Below the pieces are notes generated by a model. The model was given only the letters and a program-made list of their open reading frames with translations, ran no database searches and was not told the DNA's origin. Below, piece by piece: positions 1 through 10,334 of a stretch of 64,000 nt of DNA; position 1 is the stretch's first letter; every line of letters starts with the position of its first letter. Where the stretch lies: contig NZ_RAXT01000005.1 of assembly GCF_003611475.1 (NCBI RefSeq), positions 62,001-126,000 on the forward strand, written 5' to 3'. The DNA is from Acinetobacter rongchengensis (GTDB lineage Bacteria > Pseudomonadota > Gammaproteobacteria > Pseudomonadales > Moraxellaceae). The translations under genes were made by a program, and so were the position numbers.

Positions 1-2
1 AT

Positions 3-506
3 TTATTCCAATTACCAACAACAGGATTACGTTTCTTTACTGTTTATGGTCCTTGGGGTCGTCCAGACATGGCTCTATTCAAATTCACTAAAAATATTAT
101 TCAAGATCAGCCAATTCCTGTTTTCAATCATGGCAATCATACCCGTGATTTCACCTTTATCTCCGATATCGTAGAAGGTGTAATCCGCTCAAGTGATCAA
201 ATTGCACAAGCAAACCCAAATTGGGATAGTAAAAATCCAGATCCATCGACCAGTAATGCACCATTCCGTATTTTTAATATTGGCAATAACAATCCTGTTA
301 AATTAATTGAATATATTCATGCAATTGAGAAGGCTTTGGGTAAAGAAGCCATTTTAGATTTATTGCCATTACAAGCGGGTGATGTTCCTGACACCTTTGC
401 CGATAGCACTGCTTTAGAACAAAGCGTCGCGTATAAACCATCGGTATCTGTAGAAGATGGGGTAAAACAGTTTGTTGATTGGTATCGTGATTTTTATAAG
501 GTTTGA
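3..506 (+). CDS. NAD-dependent sugar-nucleotide epimerase, C-terminal part (5' end outside window)
   Basis: The frame is open from the first bases of the window and continues upstream, so only about the last 167 residues are seen. They resemble the C-terminal half of short-chain-dehydrogenase-type UDP-sugar 4-epimerases (UDP-glucuronate / UDP-GlcNAc epimerase group): [33 protein letters not shown] and FRIFNIGNN are typical substrate-domain segments. The catalytic YxxxK and the Rossmann glycine motif would lie upstream. It faces ilvE tail to tail with terminator-like sequence between them. In A. baumannii the outer-core LOS locus ends at ilvE, so a role in surface-polysaccharide precursor supply is inferred from position. 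The exact sugar specificity cannot be told. Confidence 0.85.
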   Translation, partial: LFQLPTTGLRFFTVYGPWGRPDMALFKFTKNIIQDQPIPVFNHGNHTRDFTFISDIVEGVIRSSDQIAQANPNWDSKNPDPSTSNAPFRIFNIGNNNPVKLIEYIHAIEKALGKEAILDLLPLQAGDVPDTFADSTALEQSVAYKPSVSVEDGVKQFVDWYRDFYKV

Positions 507-515
507 TTTTTATCA

Positions 516-541
516 AATTTTTAGTTTTTAAACTAAAAATT
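516..541. terminator. AT-rich perfect inverted repeat after epimerase gene
   Basis: A 12-bp perfect palindrome arm (aatttttagttt / aaactaaaaatt) with a 2-nt spacer starts 9 bases after the epimerase stop codon. It has no GC core, so it is at best a weak terminator. Confidence 0.4.
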
Positions 542-581
542 ATTTAAGTTCAAAATCCGAAACTCAGCGAAATTTATCAAT

Positions 582-613
582 AAAAAAAGGATTCTAGTTG
601 GAATCCTTTTTTT
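582..613. terminator. Bidirectional Rho-independent terminator between epimerase and ilvE
   Basis: A 13-bp stem (A7 GGATTC / GAATCC T7) with a 6-nt loop has an A-tract on the left and a T-tract on the right. It can therefore terminate both the rightward epimerase transcript and the leftward ilvE transcript. Confidence 0.9.
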
Positions 614-625
614 ACATTCAACCGC

Positions 626-1552
626 TTATTTTACATAAGTTAGCCAATGTGCATATTTAGGGTCTTTGCCCTGAACAGCATCAAAGAATGCTTTTTGAAT
701 TTTTTCAGTAATCGGACCACGAGTACCTGAACCAATTTCACGATCATCATATTCACGAATTGGCGTCACTTCAGCTGCCGTACCCGTAAAGAATGCTTCA
801 TCTGCAATATAGAATTCATCACGCGTAATACGACGTTCAATCACTTCATAACCCAAATCTTTGGCGATAGTCATTACAGTTTGACGGGTAATCCCTTCTA
901 ATGCACCACCAGCTAAATCAGGTGTATGTAAGACACCATCTTTAATCAAGAATACGTTCTCACCCGCACCTTGACAAACAAAACCGTGAGGATCAAGCAA
1001 CATCGCTTCATCATAACCCGAATGAACTACTTCTTGATGCGCTAGAATGGATACGGTGTAGTTACCCGATGCTTTTGCTTTACACATCGTCACGTTCGGA
1101 TGATGGTGTGTAAATGATGAAGTTTTAACACGAATACCACGTGCCATTGCTTCATCACCAAGGTAAGCCCCCCAACTCCATGCAGCAACAGTTGCATGAA
1201 TTGTATTATCCGTCGCAGCGATACCTAATTTTTCAGAACCAATAAAGATAATTGGACGTAAATAGCAAGAAGCCAGTTTATTTTCACGTACCACATCAAT
1301 TTGAGCTTGCTCAAGCGTTGCTTGATCAAATGGAACTTTCATTTGATAAATTTTTGCAGAGTTTAGCAACCGTTTTGTATGGTCTTGAAGGCGGAAAATC
1401 GCGGTACCATTAGGCGTTTCATAAGCACGGACACCTTCAAAAACCCCCATACTATAATGTAATGTATGAGTTAAGACGTGAATTTTAGCCTCACGCCAAT
1501 CAACCATTTGTCCATCTTGCCAAATAAAACCATCACGATCAGCCAAGTTCAT
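626..1552 (-). CDS. ilvE: Branched-chain amino acid aminotransferase
   Basis: Class IV PLP-dependent transaminase, about 308 aa, the usual IlvE length. It interconverts Leu/Ile/Val and their 2-oxo acids using glutamate/2-oxoglutarate in the cytosol. Visible family features are the N-terminal DGFIWQDGQMVDW, the conserved HTLHYSMGVFEGVRAYET segment, the KASGNYTVSILA region holding the PLP lysine, and the C-terminal FFTGTAAEVTPIREYDDREIG. I place the start at the ATG at 1552, because a GGAG Shine-Dalgarno lies 8 bases before it; the upstream GTG at 1561 would overlap that site. It follows glnE on the same strand with a 26-bp gap, so the two may be co-transcribed. Confidence 0.95.
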   Translation of the reverse strand: MNLADRDGFIWQDGQMVDWREAKIHVLTHTLHYSMGVFEGVRAYETPNGTAIFRLQDHTKRLLNSAKIYQMKVPFDQATLEQAQIDVVRENKLASCYLRPIIFIGSEKLGIAATDNTIHATVAAWSWGAYLGDEAMARGIRVKTSSFTHHHPNVTMCKAKASGNYTVSILAHQEVVHSGYDEAMLLDPHGFVCQGAGENVFLIKDGVLHTPDLAGGALEGITRQTVMTIAKDLGYEVIERRITRDEFYIADEAFFTGTAAEVTPIREYDDREIGSGTRGPITEKIQKAFFDAVQGKDPKYAHWLTYVK

Positions 1553-1578
1553 GGCGCACACTCCAAATTTTTATACAA

Positions 1579-4329
1579 TTATTCACTTTCCACAACGAAA
1601 GTCGCTGTTGGATCAATTAATCTTTGCCACAACTTGCAAACGACCTCTCGGGTATCTTGCCAATCCTTAGCATTGACTTGCATATTATGGTTTGCAAGTG
1701 CTAAACGATGGCTTTCGGCACGTTCACTGAGATAAGCTTGAATCAAAGCTGATGCATCATCACTGGATAAGCGATTTGCTTTTGCAGCGTCTTCTAGGAT
1801 TCGTACATTGTCGGAATAATGGGCGAGATCTTGATTCGTCCCACTCCAGGCTAACACCATATACTGTGCCATAAATTCAATGTCAACGATACCACCTGCA
1901 TCTTGTTTTAAATGAAAAATACCATCTTTTTTCTGTTCTTTTGATGAACCCAGATGATCTTTCATTTTCTGACGCATGTTCAATACTTCTAAGCGAACTG
2001 TTTCCTCTTCTCTGGGTAATGTGAGAATTCGACAACGTAATTCTTCAAACTTCGCTCTTAAACTCTGCTCGCCTGCAATGGAACGGGCACGAACAATCGC
2101 CTGATGTTCCCACAACCATGCATTTTTCAGTTGATACTGTTCAAAAGCTTTGAGGCTTGTAACCAATAAACCCGCCTCACCAGAAGGACGTAGACGCGTA
2201 TCAATTTCATAAACCCGTCCATCTAAAGTCTGTGTTGTCATGAGTGATAGAAATTTTTGTGCAACCCGTATCGCAAACTCAAAACCACTAATCACTTTAT
2301 GACCATCTGTATCAGCTTGCTCATCCATATAATGAATAAAAACAAGATCTAAATCAGAACCATAACCCAGCTCAATCCCCCCCACTTTGCCATAACCAAT
2401 CACGGTATAGGCCATGTGATCCAATGAGCAACGTTTACCTTCAACATCTATAGGATAACCATGACGTTTCGCCACAGTTTGATAAGCGAGATTTAAAGTC
2501 GCATTCACCGAAACTTCTGCGATATCAGTCAATGCATCAGAGACCTTCATTAAAGGGCTTTCTGCCAGTACATCACTTGCAGCCACCGTCAGTACATTGG
2601 ATTTTTTAAATAAACGTAATACCCGCATTTGATCTTCAACTTGATCAATTTCAATACGCAACAATTGCTGACGTAAAGAATCCTCTAAATCTTTACGTTT
2701 GGGCAATTCAAAATCCATCGATAAAAATTCATCCAGCAACACAGGATAATGCGTCAGTTCTTCGCAAATCCATGGGCTCACTGTTGCCATCTTAACCAAA
2801 CGTTGCAATGCACCTTTACTCTCGATCAGCATGACCAAATACACGGTACGGCGCATCACAGACTCAACCAATGGCATCAAACGCATCAATGCAATTTGTG
2901 GTTTATCTGATTGTAAAATAGCTTCAATCAAATGAGGCCAAAACTCTTTAAGACGCTGTACCGCCTTGGCAGGAAGTTTTTTGATTGCATGTCCAAACCA
3001 AAACTCATGAATCAAATTCTTGGCATTATCATCCAATAGCGCATCAAGTTGCTGTTCTAACTGACTAAAACTTTCTGTTGGTGATTCAAGCCCTTTTTCT
3101 TTAATAAGATGTTCAAACTGATAAATGACTTTACTGCGTTTATGATTTAAAAATTCAGTAAAGCTTTCCCAGTCATCAAAGCCCAAAGTATCGGTGATGC
3201 GTTGGCGTAGCTCTGGTTCAGTTGGTAAAGACTGTGTCTGTTGATCATTTAAAGCTTGGATCGCATGTTCAACTCGACGTAAGAACAAATAGGCATCCTC
3301 AAGATCCAATACCGATTGATGATCCAACAAACCAACTTCGCCTAAATGCTGCAAACTGACTAAACACTGACGGTCTTGTAGTTCTAGTTTAGACCCACCA
3401 TAGATCAGTTGAAAAACTTGGACAATGAATTCAACTTCACGAATTCCGCCTGCACCCAACTTAATATCATCTGCAATATTACGACGTGCCACTTCTCTTT
3501 CGATCATGGCCTTCATTTCACGCATTGCTTCAAAAGCGGTGTAATCTACATATTTACGGAAAACAAAAGGCCGTGTCATATCCAAAAGGTTTGCACCTTC
3601 TTCGCAACCTGAAACCACACGCGCTTTAATCCATGCATAACGTTCCCATTCACGCCCATGCTGACTTAAATATTTTTCTAAAGCGGCATGACTAATCGCA
3701 AGTGCAGAACCATCGCCCCAAGGACGTAAGCGCATATCCACACGGAAAACAAAACCATCTGCCGTAATATGCTCGAGCAGATAAATAATTTTTTGGCCCC
3801 AATGAATACAAAACTGTTGAACATCGATACATTTACGTCCATTGGTTTCACCTTGTTCATCAAAGGCAAAAATTAAATCAATATCACTAGATAAGTTAAG
3901 TTCTTGCGCACCCAACTTACCCATCGCAATCACGATCAAATCTTGAACCTGACCACTATATCCAATCGGTTCACCATGTTTGGCAATTAATGGAGCACGG
4001 GCAAAATCTTTTGCTACATTAATACTGGCATCGGCAAAATCGGAAAGCTCACGAGTCAAACTCACCACATCGGTAAGTTGATTGGCATCTTGCCAAATCC
4101 AGCGGAACATTAGCCGTGCACGTAAAATACGTAAGGTTTTCATCCAAACGATTTCATCTTGGATATTGGCCAATTCATCTTGCACCAACTGTTGTATTTG
4201 TTGTGTACTCAATGGCTGATGAAATTGGTCTATTGCATAATCTTGTTCTAAAGCAACTTGATGTAAACTTAATACTTGTTCTGCATACTGACTTGCATGT
4301 AATGTTTTTTGCAATTGTTCAGCGTTCAT
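1579..4329 (-). CDS. glnE: Bifunctional glutamine synthetase adenylyltransferase / adenylyl-removing enzyme
   Basis: A 916-aa GlnE that covalently modifies glutamine synthetase in response to the PII protein. Two nucleotidyltransferase cores are visible: GKLGAQELNLSSDIDLIF near residues 134-152 (family assignment: adenylyl-removing half) and GYGKVGGIELGYGSDLDLVF near residue 650 (adenylyltransferase half). Each has the G...DxD metal-binding signature. The RLRPWGDG and DTRLRPSGEAGLL segments follow each core as expected. The length is close to the roughly 945 aa of E. coli GlnE. No strong Shine-Dalgarno precedes the chosen ATG, so the start is less certain than the gene. It is followed directly by ilvE. 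Confidence 0.95.
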   Translation of the reverse strand: MNAEQLQKTLHASQYAEQVLSLHQVALEQDYAIDQFHQPLSTQQIQQLVQDELANIQDEIVWMKTLRILRARLMFRWIWQDANQLTDVVSLTRELSDFADASINVAKDFARAPLIAKHGEPIGYSGQVQDLIVIAMGKLGAQELNLSSDIDLIFAFDEQGETNGRKCIDVQQFCIHWGQKIIYLLEHITADGFVFRVDMRLRPWGDGSALAISHAALEKYLSQHGREWERYAWIKARVVSGCEEGANLLDMTRPFVFRKYVDYTAFEAMREMKAMIEREVARRNIADDIKLGAGGIREVEFIVQVFQLIYGGSKLELQDRQCLVSLQHLGEVGLLDHQSVLDLEDAYLFLRRVEHAIQALNDQQTQSLPTEPELRQRITDTLGFDDWESFTEFLNHKRSKVIYQFEHLIKEKGLESPTESFSQLEQQLDALLDDNAKNLIHEFWFGHAIKKLPAKAVQRLKEFWPHLIEAILQSDKPQIALMRLMPLVESVMRRTVYLVMLIESKGALQRLVKMATVSPWICEELTHYPVLLDEFLSMDFELPKRKDLEDSLRQQLLRIEIDQVEDQMRVLRLFKKSNVLTVAASDVLAESPLMKVSDALTDIAEVSVNATLNLAYQTVAKRHGYPIDVEGKRCSLDHMAYTVIGYGKVGGIELGYGSDLDLVFIHYMDEQADTDGHKVISGFEFAIRVAQKFLSLMTTQTLDGRVYEIDTRLRPSGEAGLLVTSLKAFEQYQLKNAWLWEHQAIVRARSIAGEQSLRAKFEELRCRILTLPREEETVRLEVLNMRQKMKDHLGSSKEQKKDGIFHLKQDAGGIVDIEFMAQYMVLAWSGTNQDLAHYSDNVRILEDAAKANRLSSDDASALIQAYLSERAESHRLALANHNMQVNAKDWQDTREVVCKLWQRLIDPTATFVVESE

Positions 4330-4481
4330 CGGGAAAGCTCATACGTCTATTTTCTCAGTTTATTTATAGCAGTTTGACTTCACTTTAGGGGAAGATTTTA
4401 TATTTTTCTTAATATATAAAGTACACAAAACGAGCAAAGAGGATTGATTTACAACAGGTCTAGCTTGTTTGAAGCATTCGC

Positions 4482-5744
4482 TCAAGTTTGTTCAACTTGA
4501 CTCGAGGATAAAGTTAAATGTGGTTCTTTTGCCATCGGTAATAAAACTTTAAATGTAGTTCCCTCACCTTTATTCGAACTGACCGAAATCTTGCCATGAT
4601 TCAGATCCACAAAACGCTTACACAGCACTAAACCGAGTCCCGTTCCCTTTTCTCCTGTTGTCCCTTTCAAACTGACCTTAATTTTAGGTTCAAAAACTTG
4701 GTCTATTTGAGATTGTGTCATCCCAAGTCCCGAGTCTTTAATGGTAATTTCAATATTTTGCCCAAGACTTTTTGCTGTGACGCTGACTTTTCCTGTTCCA
4801 TCGGTATGCGTAAACTTCAAAGCATTGGATACTAAGTTTTGAATAATCGATGTCACCATATTCATGTCGGCATAGACGGTCAAATCAGGTGGAACATCTT
4901 CTATCAGCTCAATATTTTTCTTCACTGCTAATGTATTTAACACCTCATAAACAATTCTAGAGGTTTGTTTTAATTTAAAATTAATCGGATGATATTCGAA
5001 CCGCCCGCCCTCTGACATAGCCCAGTTGAGTAAATTTTCAAGTAAAGAATAGGTAGATTGCAAAGTCTCATATAAATAATTGGCAATATTTTGAACATTA
5101 TCATCATCTAAAGTGTCACGCTCATTGGCAAGGACATCTGAAAAACCAATCAGCCCATGAAATGGCGCACGTAAATCATGTGCAATCACTTGAAAGAATT
5201 TTGTTTTACTAAAATTTAAGGCACGTTCTTGTTCGTACAATTCATAATAATCTTCAGATTCATAATTTCTTTGCAACGTTGCAACTAAAGCAGTCGTTAA
5301 GTCTTTTAATAAATCTAACTGTTTAGGGGTAAATTCTGATTGTTGCTGATCATAGAAATAAACATGAGCAACCGATTCCTGCATTTCAAACCGTAGGTCA
5401 TAACACAATAGCCGAGTATGATCGATGCCTAAGTGGAACAAATGTGCAGATAGCGTTTCATAATGCGGATGTGCTGGCGTAATAACTAAATCATTTTCAA
5501 AACAAGCTGCAAAGTTTTTTTTATTTTGTACCAACAATGCTTGAAAGTCCGATGCCTCGGATGCAATCCACTTATAAGGTTCATTATGAAAAGTAAAAAT
5601 GGCATTTTCGACATTTAAAATAGCTCGTGCAATGCGCATAAAGCGGGCAATTTTATTATCAGCAGTATAAACACCCAAGAGTAAAGACAACTTACATGCA
5701 CTAAGCTGGTCTGTTTGATGAGCTTCTAAAAACTCTAATCCCAT
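4482..5744 (-). CDS. Cytosolic GAF-type sensor histidine kinase
   Basis: A 420-aa orphan two-component sensor kinase with no hydrophobic segment, so probably cytosolic. Residues about 20-160 look like a GAF-type sensor domain. A HisKA dimerisation helix follows with FFQVIAHDLRAPFHG (phospho-acceptor His about 189), then a HATPase_c domain with N box NLVSNALKFTH, G1 DSGLGMT and G2 GEKGTGLGLVLCKRF. The start is placed at ATG 5744, which has a GAGG six bases upstream; a GTG two codons earlier is possible. No response regulator gene is adjacent, and both neighbours (glnE, icd) are metabolic. The signal and partner are unknown. Confidence 0.85.
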   Translation of the reverse strand: MGLEFLEAHQTDQLSACKLSLLLGVYTADNKIARFMRIARAILNVENAIFTFHNEPYKWIASEASDFQALLVQNKKNFAACFENDLVITPAHPHYETLSAHLFHLGIDHTRLLCYDLRFEMQESVAHVYFYDQQQSEFTPKQLDLLKDLTTALVATLQRNYESEDYYELYEQERALNFSKTKFFQVIAHDLRAPFHGLIGFSDVLANERDTLDDDNVQNIANYLYETLQSTYSLLENLLNWAMSEGGRFEYHPINFKLKQTSRIVYEVLNTLAVKKNIELIEDVPPDLTVYADMNMVTSIIQNLVSNALKFTHTDGTGKVSVTAKSLGQNIEITIKDSGLGMTQSQIDQVFEPKIKVSLKGTTGEKGTGLGLVLCKRFVDLNHGKISVSSNKGEGTTFKVLLPMAKEPHLTLSSSQVEQT

Positions 5745-6425
5745 ATTCACCTCATCTTTCCTTTTCAGTTAATGAAGTCACTTTTTTAAATAGCCCTAAG
5801 GTATAATGTCGCCTATCCTACCCTTCAAAAAATTAAAAAAAATTTAATCAACTTTTAGAACTTAAAATTTACAAAAAATCACACAAAACAATATAACAGT
5901 TATATTTGTAAATAAAACTAAATCTATTTAAATTTCGATAAAACTCATGCTTTAATTGTATCAATATAAATAAAGCTGTGACCGCTTATAAGTTTATCAA
6001 TAGAAATACCAAACGAGTATCATTTCACTTTTATCGAATTTTCTAGTATTAAAATCTTCTTCTAAGGTCGAAATTGTCCAAATAAACAACATCAAGCTTA
6101 AAATTAGAAAACTTTATTTTATCATCGATCAATATGCTAAACATCTTCCCGATACAACTGACTAAATCTACTATTTATTGGTTTTATACTTATTCCAAAA
6201 AATTGTTATTTCCATACTAAAAGATCATCTTTCGCCCAAAATAATAGCCCGATTATAAATATGAATGATGTAGTATTTCCCAGCGAAATGTCGTTATCAC
6301 AGAACTTACGTTGACTGGAATGCAATGAAGGCCGATACTCTTAGGGTTTATTTTTAGCAAATCGGTTCACAGGAGATGAGTAAAAATTCACTCCTAAAAA
6401 CTCAATTCAACGTAAGGGGCTATAT
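5745..6425. other. Long AT-rich intergenic region between divergent kinase and icd genes
   Basis: About 680 bases without a convincing coding frame. It must hold the promoters of the leftward kinase gene and the rightward icd gene. Apart from the icd promoter candidate near 6311-6339 I see no conserved RNA, repeat or small gene. Confidence 0.6.
6311..6339 (+). promoter_or_regulatory. Candidate sigma-70 promoter of icd
   Basis: TTGACT (6311-6316) and GATACT (6334-6339) are separated by 17 bases, about 85 bases before the icd start. The match is near consensus but judged by eye only. Confidence 0.4.
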
Positions 6426-8660
6426 ATGGCTGGTGGAAAGTCAACAATCATTTACACACTGACCGACGAGGCGCCATTGTTGGCGACTTACTCGCTGCTG
6501 CCGATCATTGAGACTTTTACTAAGCCGGCAGGTGTCGAAATCGTCAAAAGTGACATTTCCGTGGCCGCACGTGTACTCTCAGAATTCACAGATTACTTAA
6601 CTGAACAGCAAAAAGTACCGAATAACCTTGCAGAACTTGGTCGTCTTACTCAAGATCCAGACACGAACATTATCAAACTGCCTAATATCAGTGCTTCAGT
6701 TGCACAGTTAACAGCGTGTATCAAAGAGCTTCAATCAAAAGGTTATGCAATTCCTGATTATCCGGAAAATCCTACAACTGATGAAGAGAAAGAAATCAAA
6801 GCACGTTATGGTAAATGCCTAGGTTCGGCAGTAAACCCAGTTTTACGTGAAGGTAACTCTGACCGTCGTGCACCTGCTGCAGTAAAAAACTATGCCAAGA
6901 AACATCCACATTCAATGAGCGAATGGAAACAGTGGTCACAGACTCACGTTTCGCACATGGAACAAGGTGATTTCTATCACGGCGAAAAGTCAATGACACT
7001 TGATCGTGCACGCAATGTAAAAATGGAACTGATCACGAAAAGTGGTGAGAGCATTATTTTAAAACCTAAAGTTGCATTGTTAGATGGTGAAGTCATCGAT
7101 TCAATGTTCATGAGCAAAAAAGCGCTTTGCGATTTCTATGAAAAAGAGCTTGATGATTGCCGTGATGCAGGAATCTTATTTTCACTACACGTAAAAGCAA
7201 CAATGATGAAAGTTTCACACCCGATCGTATTCGGTCACTGTGTGAAAATCTATTACAAAGAAGCCTTTGAAAAACATGGTAAGTTATTTGACGAACTAGG
7301 TATTAATGTCAATAACGGTATGGCAGGTCTTTACGAGAAGATTGCAACTTTACCAACCTCATTACGTGAAGAAATCATTGAAGACCTTCATGCATGTCAA
7401 GAACACCGTCCTGCATTAGCAATGGTGGATTCTGCAAAAGGCATTACTAACTTCCATTCACCAAATGATGTCATTGTGGATGCTTCTATGCCAGCCATGA
7501 TCCGTGGCGGTGGTAAGATGTGGGGTGCGGACGGTAAGCAGTACGACTGTAAAGCTGTTATGCCAGAATCAACTTTCGCACGTATCTACCAAGAAATGAT
7601 CAACTTCTGTAAGTGGAATGGTAATTTTGACCCACGCACTATGGGTACTGTTCCAAACGTTGGTCTGATGGCACAAAAAGCTGAAGAATACGGTTCACAC
7701 GACAAAACTTTTGAGATCACAGAAGCGGGTGTTGCAAACATCACCGATCTTGAAACAGGTGAAGTGTTGATGTCTCAAAACGTTGAGGAAGGCGATATCT
7801 GGCGTATGTGTCAGGTTAAAGATGCTCCGATCCGTGACTGGGTAAAACTAGCTGTAACACGTGCGCGTAACTCGGGTATGCCAGCGATCTTCTGGCTTGA
7901 TCCATACCGCCCACACGAAAATGAATTGATCAAAAAAGTACAAAAATACTTAAAAGATCATGATACCAGTGGTCTTGATATTCAAATCATGTCTCAAGTA
8001 CGTGCAATGCGCTATACGCTTGAACGTGTAGCACGTGGCTTGGATACCATTTCAGTTACAGGTAACATTTTACGTGACTATCTAACAGACCTATTCCCAA
8101 TCATGGAATTGGGTACTTCTGCAAAAATGTTGTCAATCGTTCCGTTAATGGCGGGCGGTGGTATGTACGAAACAGGTGCAGGTGGTTCAGCGCCTAAACA
8201 CGTACAACAACTTGTAGAAGAAAACCATTTACGTTGGGATTCTTTAGGTGAGTTCTTGGCTTTGGCTGTTTCTTTGGAAGAATTAGGCCTTAAAGAAGAC
8301 AATGCTCGTGCTAAGTTATTGGCGAAGACATTGGATCAAGCGACTGGTCAATTACTTGATAATGACAAGTCACCATCACGTCGTACAGGTGAATTAGACA
8401 ACCGTGGTAGCCATTTCTATCTTGCGAAGTTCTGGGCTGAAGCACTGGCTGCGCAAAATGATGATGCTGAGTTGAAAGCTAAGTTTACCCCGCTTGCAAA
8501 AGCATTGGCTGAGAATGAAGATAAAATCATTGCAGAGCTTGCAGATGCTCAAGGCAAGCCAGCGGATATCGGCGGTTACTATGCAGTTGATCCAGCTAAA
8601 GTTGAAGCAGTCATGCGTCCAAGTGCAACGTTAAATGCAACTCTTGCAGCAGCTCAATAA
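6426..8660 (+). CDS. icd: NADP-dependent isocitrate dehydrogenase, monomeric type
   Basis: A 744-aa enzyme of the monomeric IDH family (IDH-II type), unrelated in length to the roughly 416-aa homodimeric Icd of E. coli. It oxidatively decarboxylates isocitrate to 2-oxoglutarate with NADP+ in the TCA cycle. Diagnostic segments include [20 protein letters not shown] at the N-terminus, [29 protein letters not shown] (substrate-binding Ser/Asn/Arg cluster), [13 protein letters not shown] and [26 protein letters not shown] precedes the ATG by about 7 bases. It is a single-gene unit with its own promoter candidate and terminator. This isoform is known in Acinetobacter and several other gammaproteobacteria. 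Confidence 0.96.
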   Translation: MAGGKSTIIYTLTDEAPLLATYSLLPIIETFTKPAGVEIVKSDISVAARVLSEFTDYLTEQQKVPNNLAELGRLTQDPDTNIIKLPNISASVAQLTACIKELQSKGYAIPDYPENPTTDEEKEIKARYGKCLGSAVNPVLREGNSDRRAPAAVKNYAKKHPHSMSEWKQWSQTHVSHMEQGDFYHGEKSMTLDRARNVKMELITKSGESIILKPKVALLDGEVIDSMFMSKKALCDFYEKELDDCRDAGILFSLHVKATMMKVSHPIVFGHCVKIYYKEAFEKHGKLFDELGINVNNGMAGLYEKIATLPTSLREEIIEDLHACQEHRPALAMVDSAKGITNFHSPNDVIVDASMPAMIRGGGKMWGADGKQYDCKAVMPESTFARIYQEMINFCKWNGNFDPRTMGTVPNVGLMAQKAEEYGSHDKTFEITEAGVANITDLETGEVLMSQNVEEGDIWRMCQVKDAPIRDWVKLAVTRARNSGMPAIFWLDPYRPHENELIKKVQKYLKDHDTSGLDIQIMSQVRAMRYTLERVARGLDTISVTGNILRDYLTDLFPIMELGTSAKMLSIVPLMAGGGMYETGAGGSAPKHVQQLVEENHLRWDSLGEFLALAVSLEELGLKEDNARAKLLAKTLDQATGQLLDNDKSPSRRTGELDNRGSHFYLAKFWAEALAAQNDDAELKAKFTPLAKALAENEDKIIAELADAQGKPADIGGYYAVDPAKVEAVMRPSATLNATLAAAQ

Positions 8661-8700
8661 GTTCAATACAGCACTGCTAAAATCAGTGTTGTAAATAGAA

Positions 8701-8727
8701 AGCCGATGTAAATGCATCGGCTTTTTT
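8701..8727 (+). terminator. Rho-independent terminator of icd
   Basis: An 8-bp perfect stem AGCCGATG / CATCGGCT with a 6-nt loop is followed by five T residues, 40 bases after the icd stop codon. Confidence 0.92.
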
Positions 8728-9448
8728 ATTTTCATTATTTTGATGTATTGTTTTAAGCAGCAGATTCAACTAGCAACAATCAAACAGCGTTTAAAACTTT
8801 TAAAATATATCCTAAGCCCCACCCAATAATTAATTTAAGTCACTTAATGACTTGATATAACAAAATCTCAAATAAAAATGTGAATTCAGTTTGAGCCTAT
8901 TTTAATTCAATTGGTCATAAAGTTTGTCGAATCCCTCTATGATATCAACACACAAGCAACAAAGTATGTAAAACTGTTGAAAGCTGGGTAGCGATAAACA
9001 TTGAGCCAACTCATTTTGTCGTGATTCAAAGATGAGTTAAATGTCTATACTTTATTACAAATTCTGTATTACAAGGTCCTTATCTCAAATTCATTTTAGA
9101 TACGCTTCATTATCTCATAACGTACAAATTTAAACTTTCTGCAGCACTATCTTTAGCATCATCCATTATTTTAGTAGATATGGCATAAACTATAACAAGG
9201 GAAAGTATCGGTAATTTTTTTCAAAAATATACTCCACTTCAAACATAAAATAACGCCATGTAGATGATTCATTTTTTATAGGTTACACTCAAGATACGAC
9301 TCAAATTTCACTCAGTATTCTCACATCATAATAAAGCATTCGAATTACAAGTGGAGTTTTAATATCTAAACCTATTCCTAAATGCTAAAATTAAGTAGTA
9401 TTTAGTTCTTATACATATAGCACACAACAAATAGTAAGAGGCATGACA
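8728..9448. other. AT-rich intergenic region with no recognised gene
   Basis: About 720 bases rich in A and T. Short reading frames on both strands lack a ribosome binding site or recognisable motif. It contains a loose inverted repeat (AACTCAT...ATGAGTT near 9009-9040) but nothing I can name. The promoter of the following GNAT gene is presumably near its right end. Confidence 0.5.
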
Positions 9449-9733
9449 ATGCATATTCAACAAACTGATGATAATAAACACGGCTCTTTTATCATGTTCG
9501 ACAATGATATTCAAATTGCAGAAATGGCTTATACTTGGGCTGGTGAGCAATTATTAATTATCGACCATACAGATGTAGATGAGAAATATAAAGGTCAAGG
9601 TCTTGGAAGAAAGCTTCTTGATGAACTGGTCGCTTTTGTTCGTTCTAAAAATGTAAAAGTCATTCCATTATGCCCTTTCTCCAAATCAGTCTTTGATAAG
9701 GATGCATCTATTCGTGATGTTTTACGCAGCTAA
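9449..9733 (+). CDS. Small GNAT-fold N-acetyltransferase (YjdJ/NATD1-like)
   Basis: A 94-aa protein consisting only of the short GNAT domain of the YjdJ / NATD1-like group. The acetyl-CoA-binding loop YKGQGLGRKLL follows beta-strand IIDHTDVDEKY, and the C-terminus has the family signature VIPLCPFSKSVFDK with the conserved cysteine. The start is placed at the second ATG (9449), because AGAGG lies 7 bases before it; the ATG at 9443 would sit on top of that site. The substrate of this group is generally unknown. It stands alone, followed by an 11-bp hairpin. Confidence 0.85.
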   Translation: MHIQQTDDNKHGSFIMFDNDIQIAEMAYTWAGEQLLIIDHTDVDEKYKGQGLGRKLLDELVAFVRSKNVKVIPLCPFSKSVFDKDASIRDVLRS

Positions 9734-9760
9734 TACCTTATTATACATTTAAATAAATTG

Positions 9761-9798
9761 TGTCAGGGCAGACGACCTAACACTGCCCTGACAGATTT
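9761..9798 (+). terminator. Hairpin terminator after GNAT gene
   Basis: An 11-bp perfect stem (TGTCAGGGCAG / CTGCCCTGACA) with an 11-nt loop is followed by GATTTT. It begins 27 bases after the GNAT stop. The T-tract is short, but the stem is strong. Confidence 0.7.
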
Positions 9799-9868
9799 TA
9801 GCTTTAGCAGAATTGCTAAAATTTTATCATTGGTTGTTTCTAAGCAGCTTTTATGGATGTTATTATTA

Positions 9869-10045
9869 CTAATCTGGTTCAGCAAATCTCTTATTTGCGG
9901 CGAGATAAGACAAATACAGCACTGGAATAATAAAAAATACAACACTCCAAAAATCTAAATACACATATAAAAAAGCACCAACCACAAAGCCGCTTACAAT
10001 ACTAAAACTACGTAGTAATTTTTCTTGGTTATCTTGATACATCAT
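9869..10045 (-). CDS. Small predicted membrane protein, 58 aa
   Basis: A short frame opens with two adjacent ATG codons and ends in TAG. It encodes 58 residues: a charged start (MMYQDNQEKLLRSF), a hydrophobic stretch from about residue 15 to 49 broken by an Asp at 31 (two possible membrane helices, e.g. IVSGFVVGAFLYVYL and WSVVFFIIPVLYLSYL), and a polar tail NKRFAEPD. This layout is typical of small bacterial inner-membrane proteins and is unlikely for random AT-rich DNA. The ribosome binding site is weak (GCGAG adjacent). No function can be assigned. The strand-opposite frames over the same DNA look like shadows. Confidence 0.6.
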   Translation of the reverse strand: MMYQDNQEKLLRSFSIVSGFVVGAFLYVYLDFWSVVFFIIPVLYLSYLAANKRFAEPD

Positions 10046-10334
10046 CTCGCTTAATCAAATATTCTGAAAATCCGCAAGGTCATTTTTATTTGCTTATTAT
10101 AGGAGATCTGTGGCTATTATTTATTCCAAAATATTGATCAAACGTTAAACGATAATTTTTCCTTCTTGCGAAGTAAGGATTAAGAATTGGGTTAGTTTTA
10201 AAAAGCAGTAAAAATAATGACCATTTAGAATATCTGATGATAATATAAATATAAAAATTAACAATTAATCTAAGAAAATTGAAAAATTTGAAGGTTTTAA
10301 AATACTTTTTTATTATAACTTATTGAAAAATAAG

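Noticed and set aside
9758..9958. 66-aa plus-strand frame over the GNAT terminator and the 58-aa gene
   Set aside because: It begins inside a hairpin terminator and is opposite a more protein-like frame.
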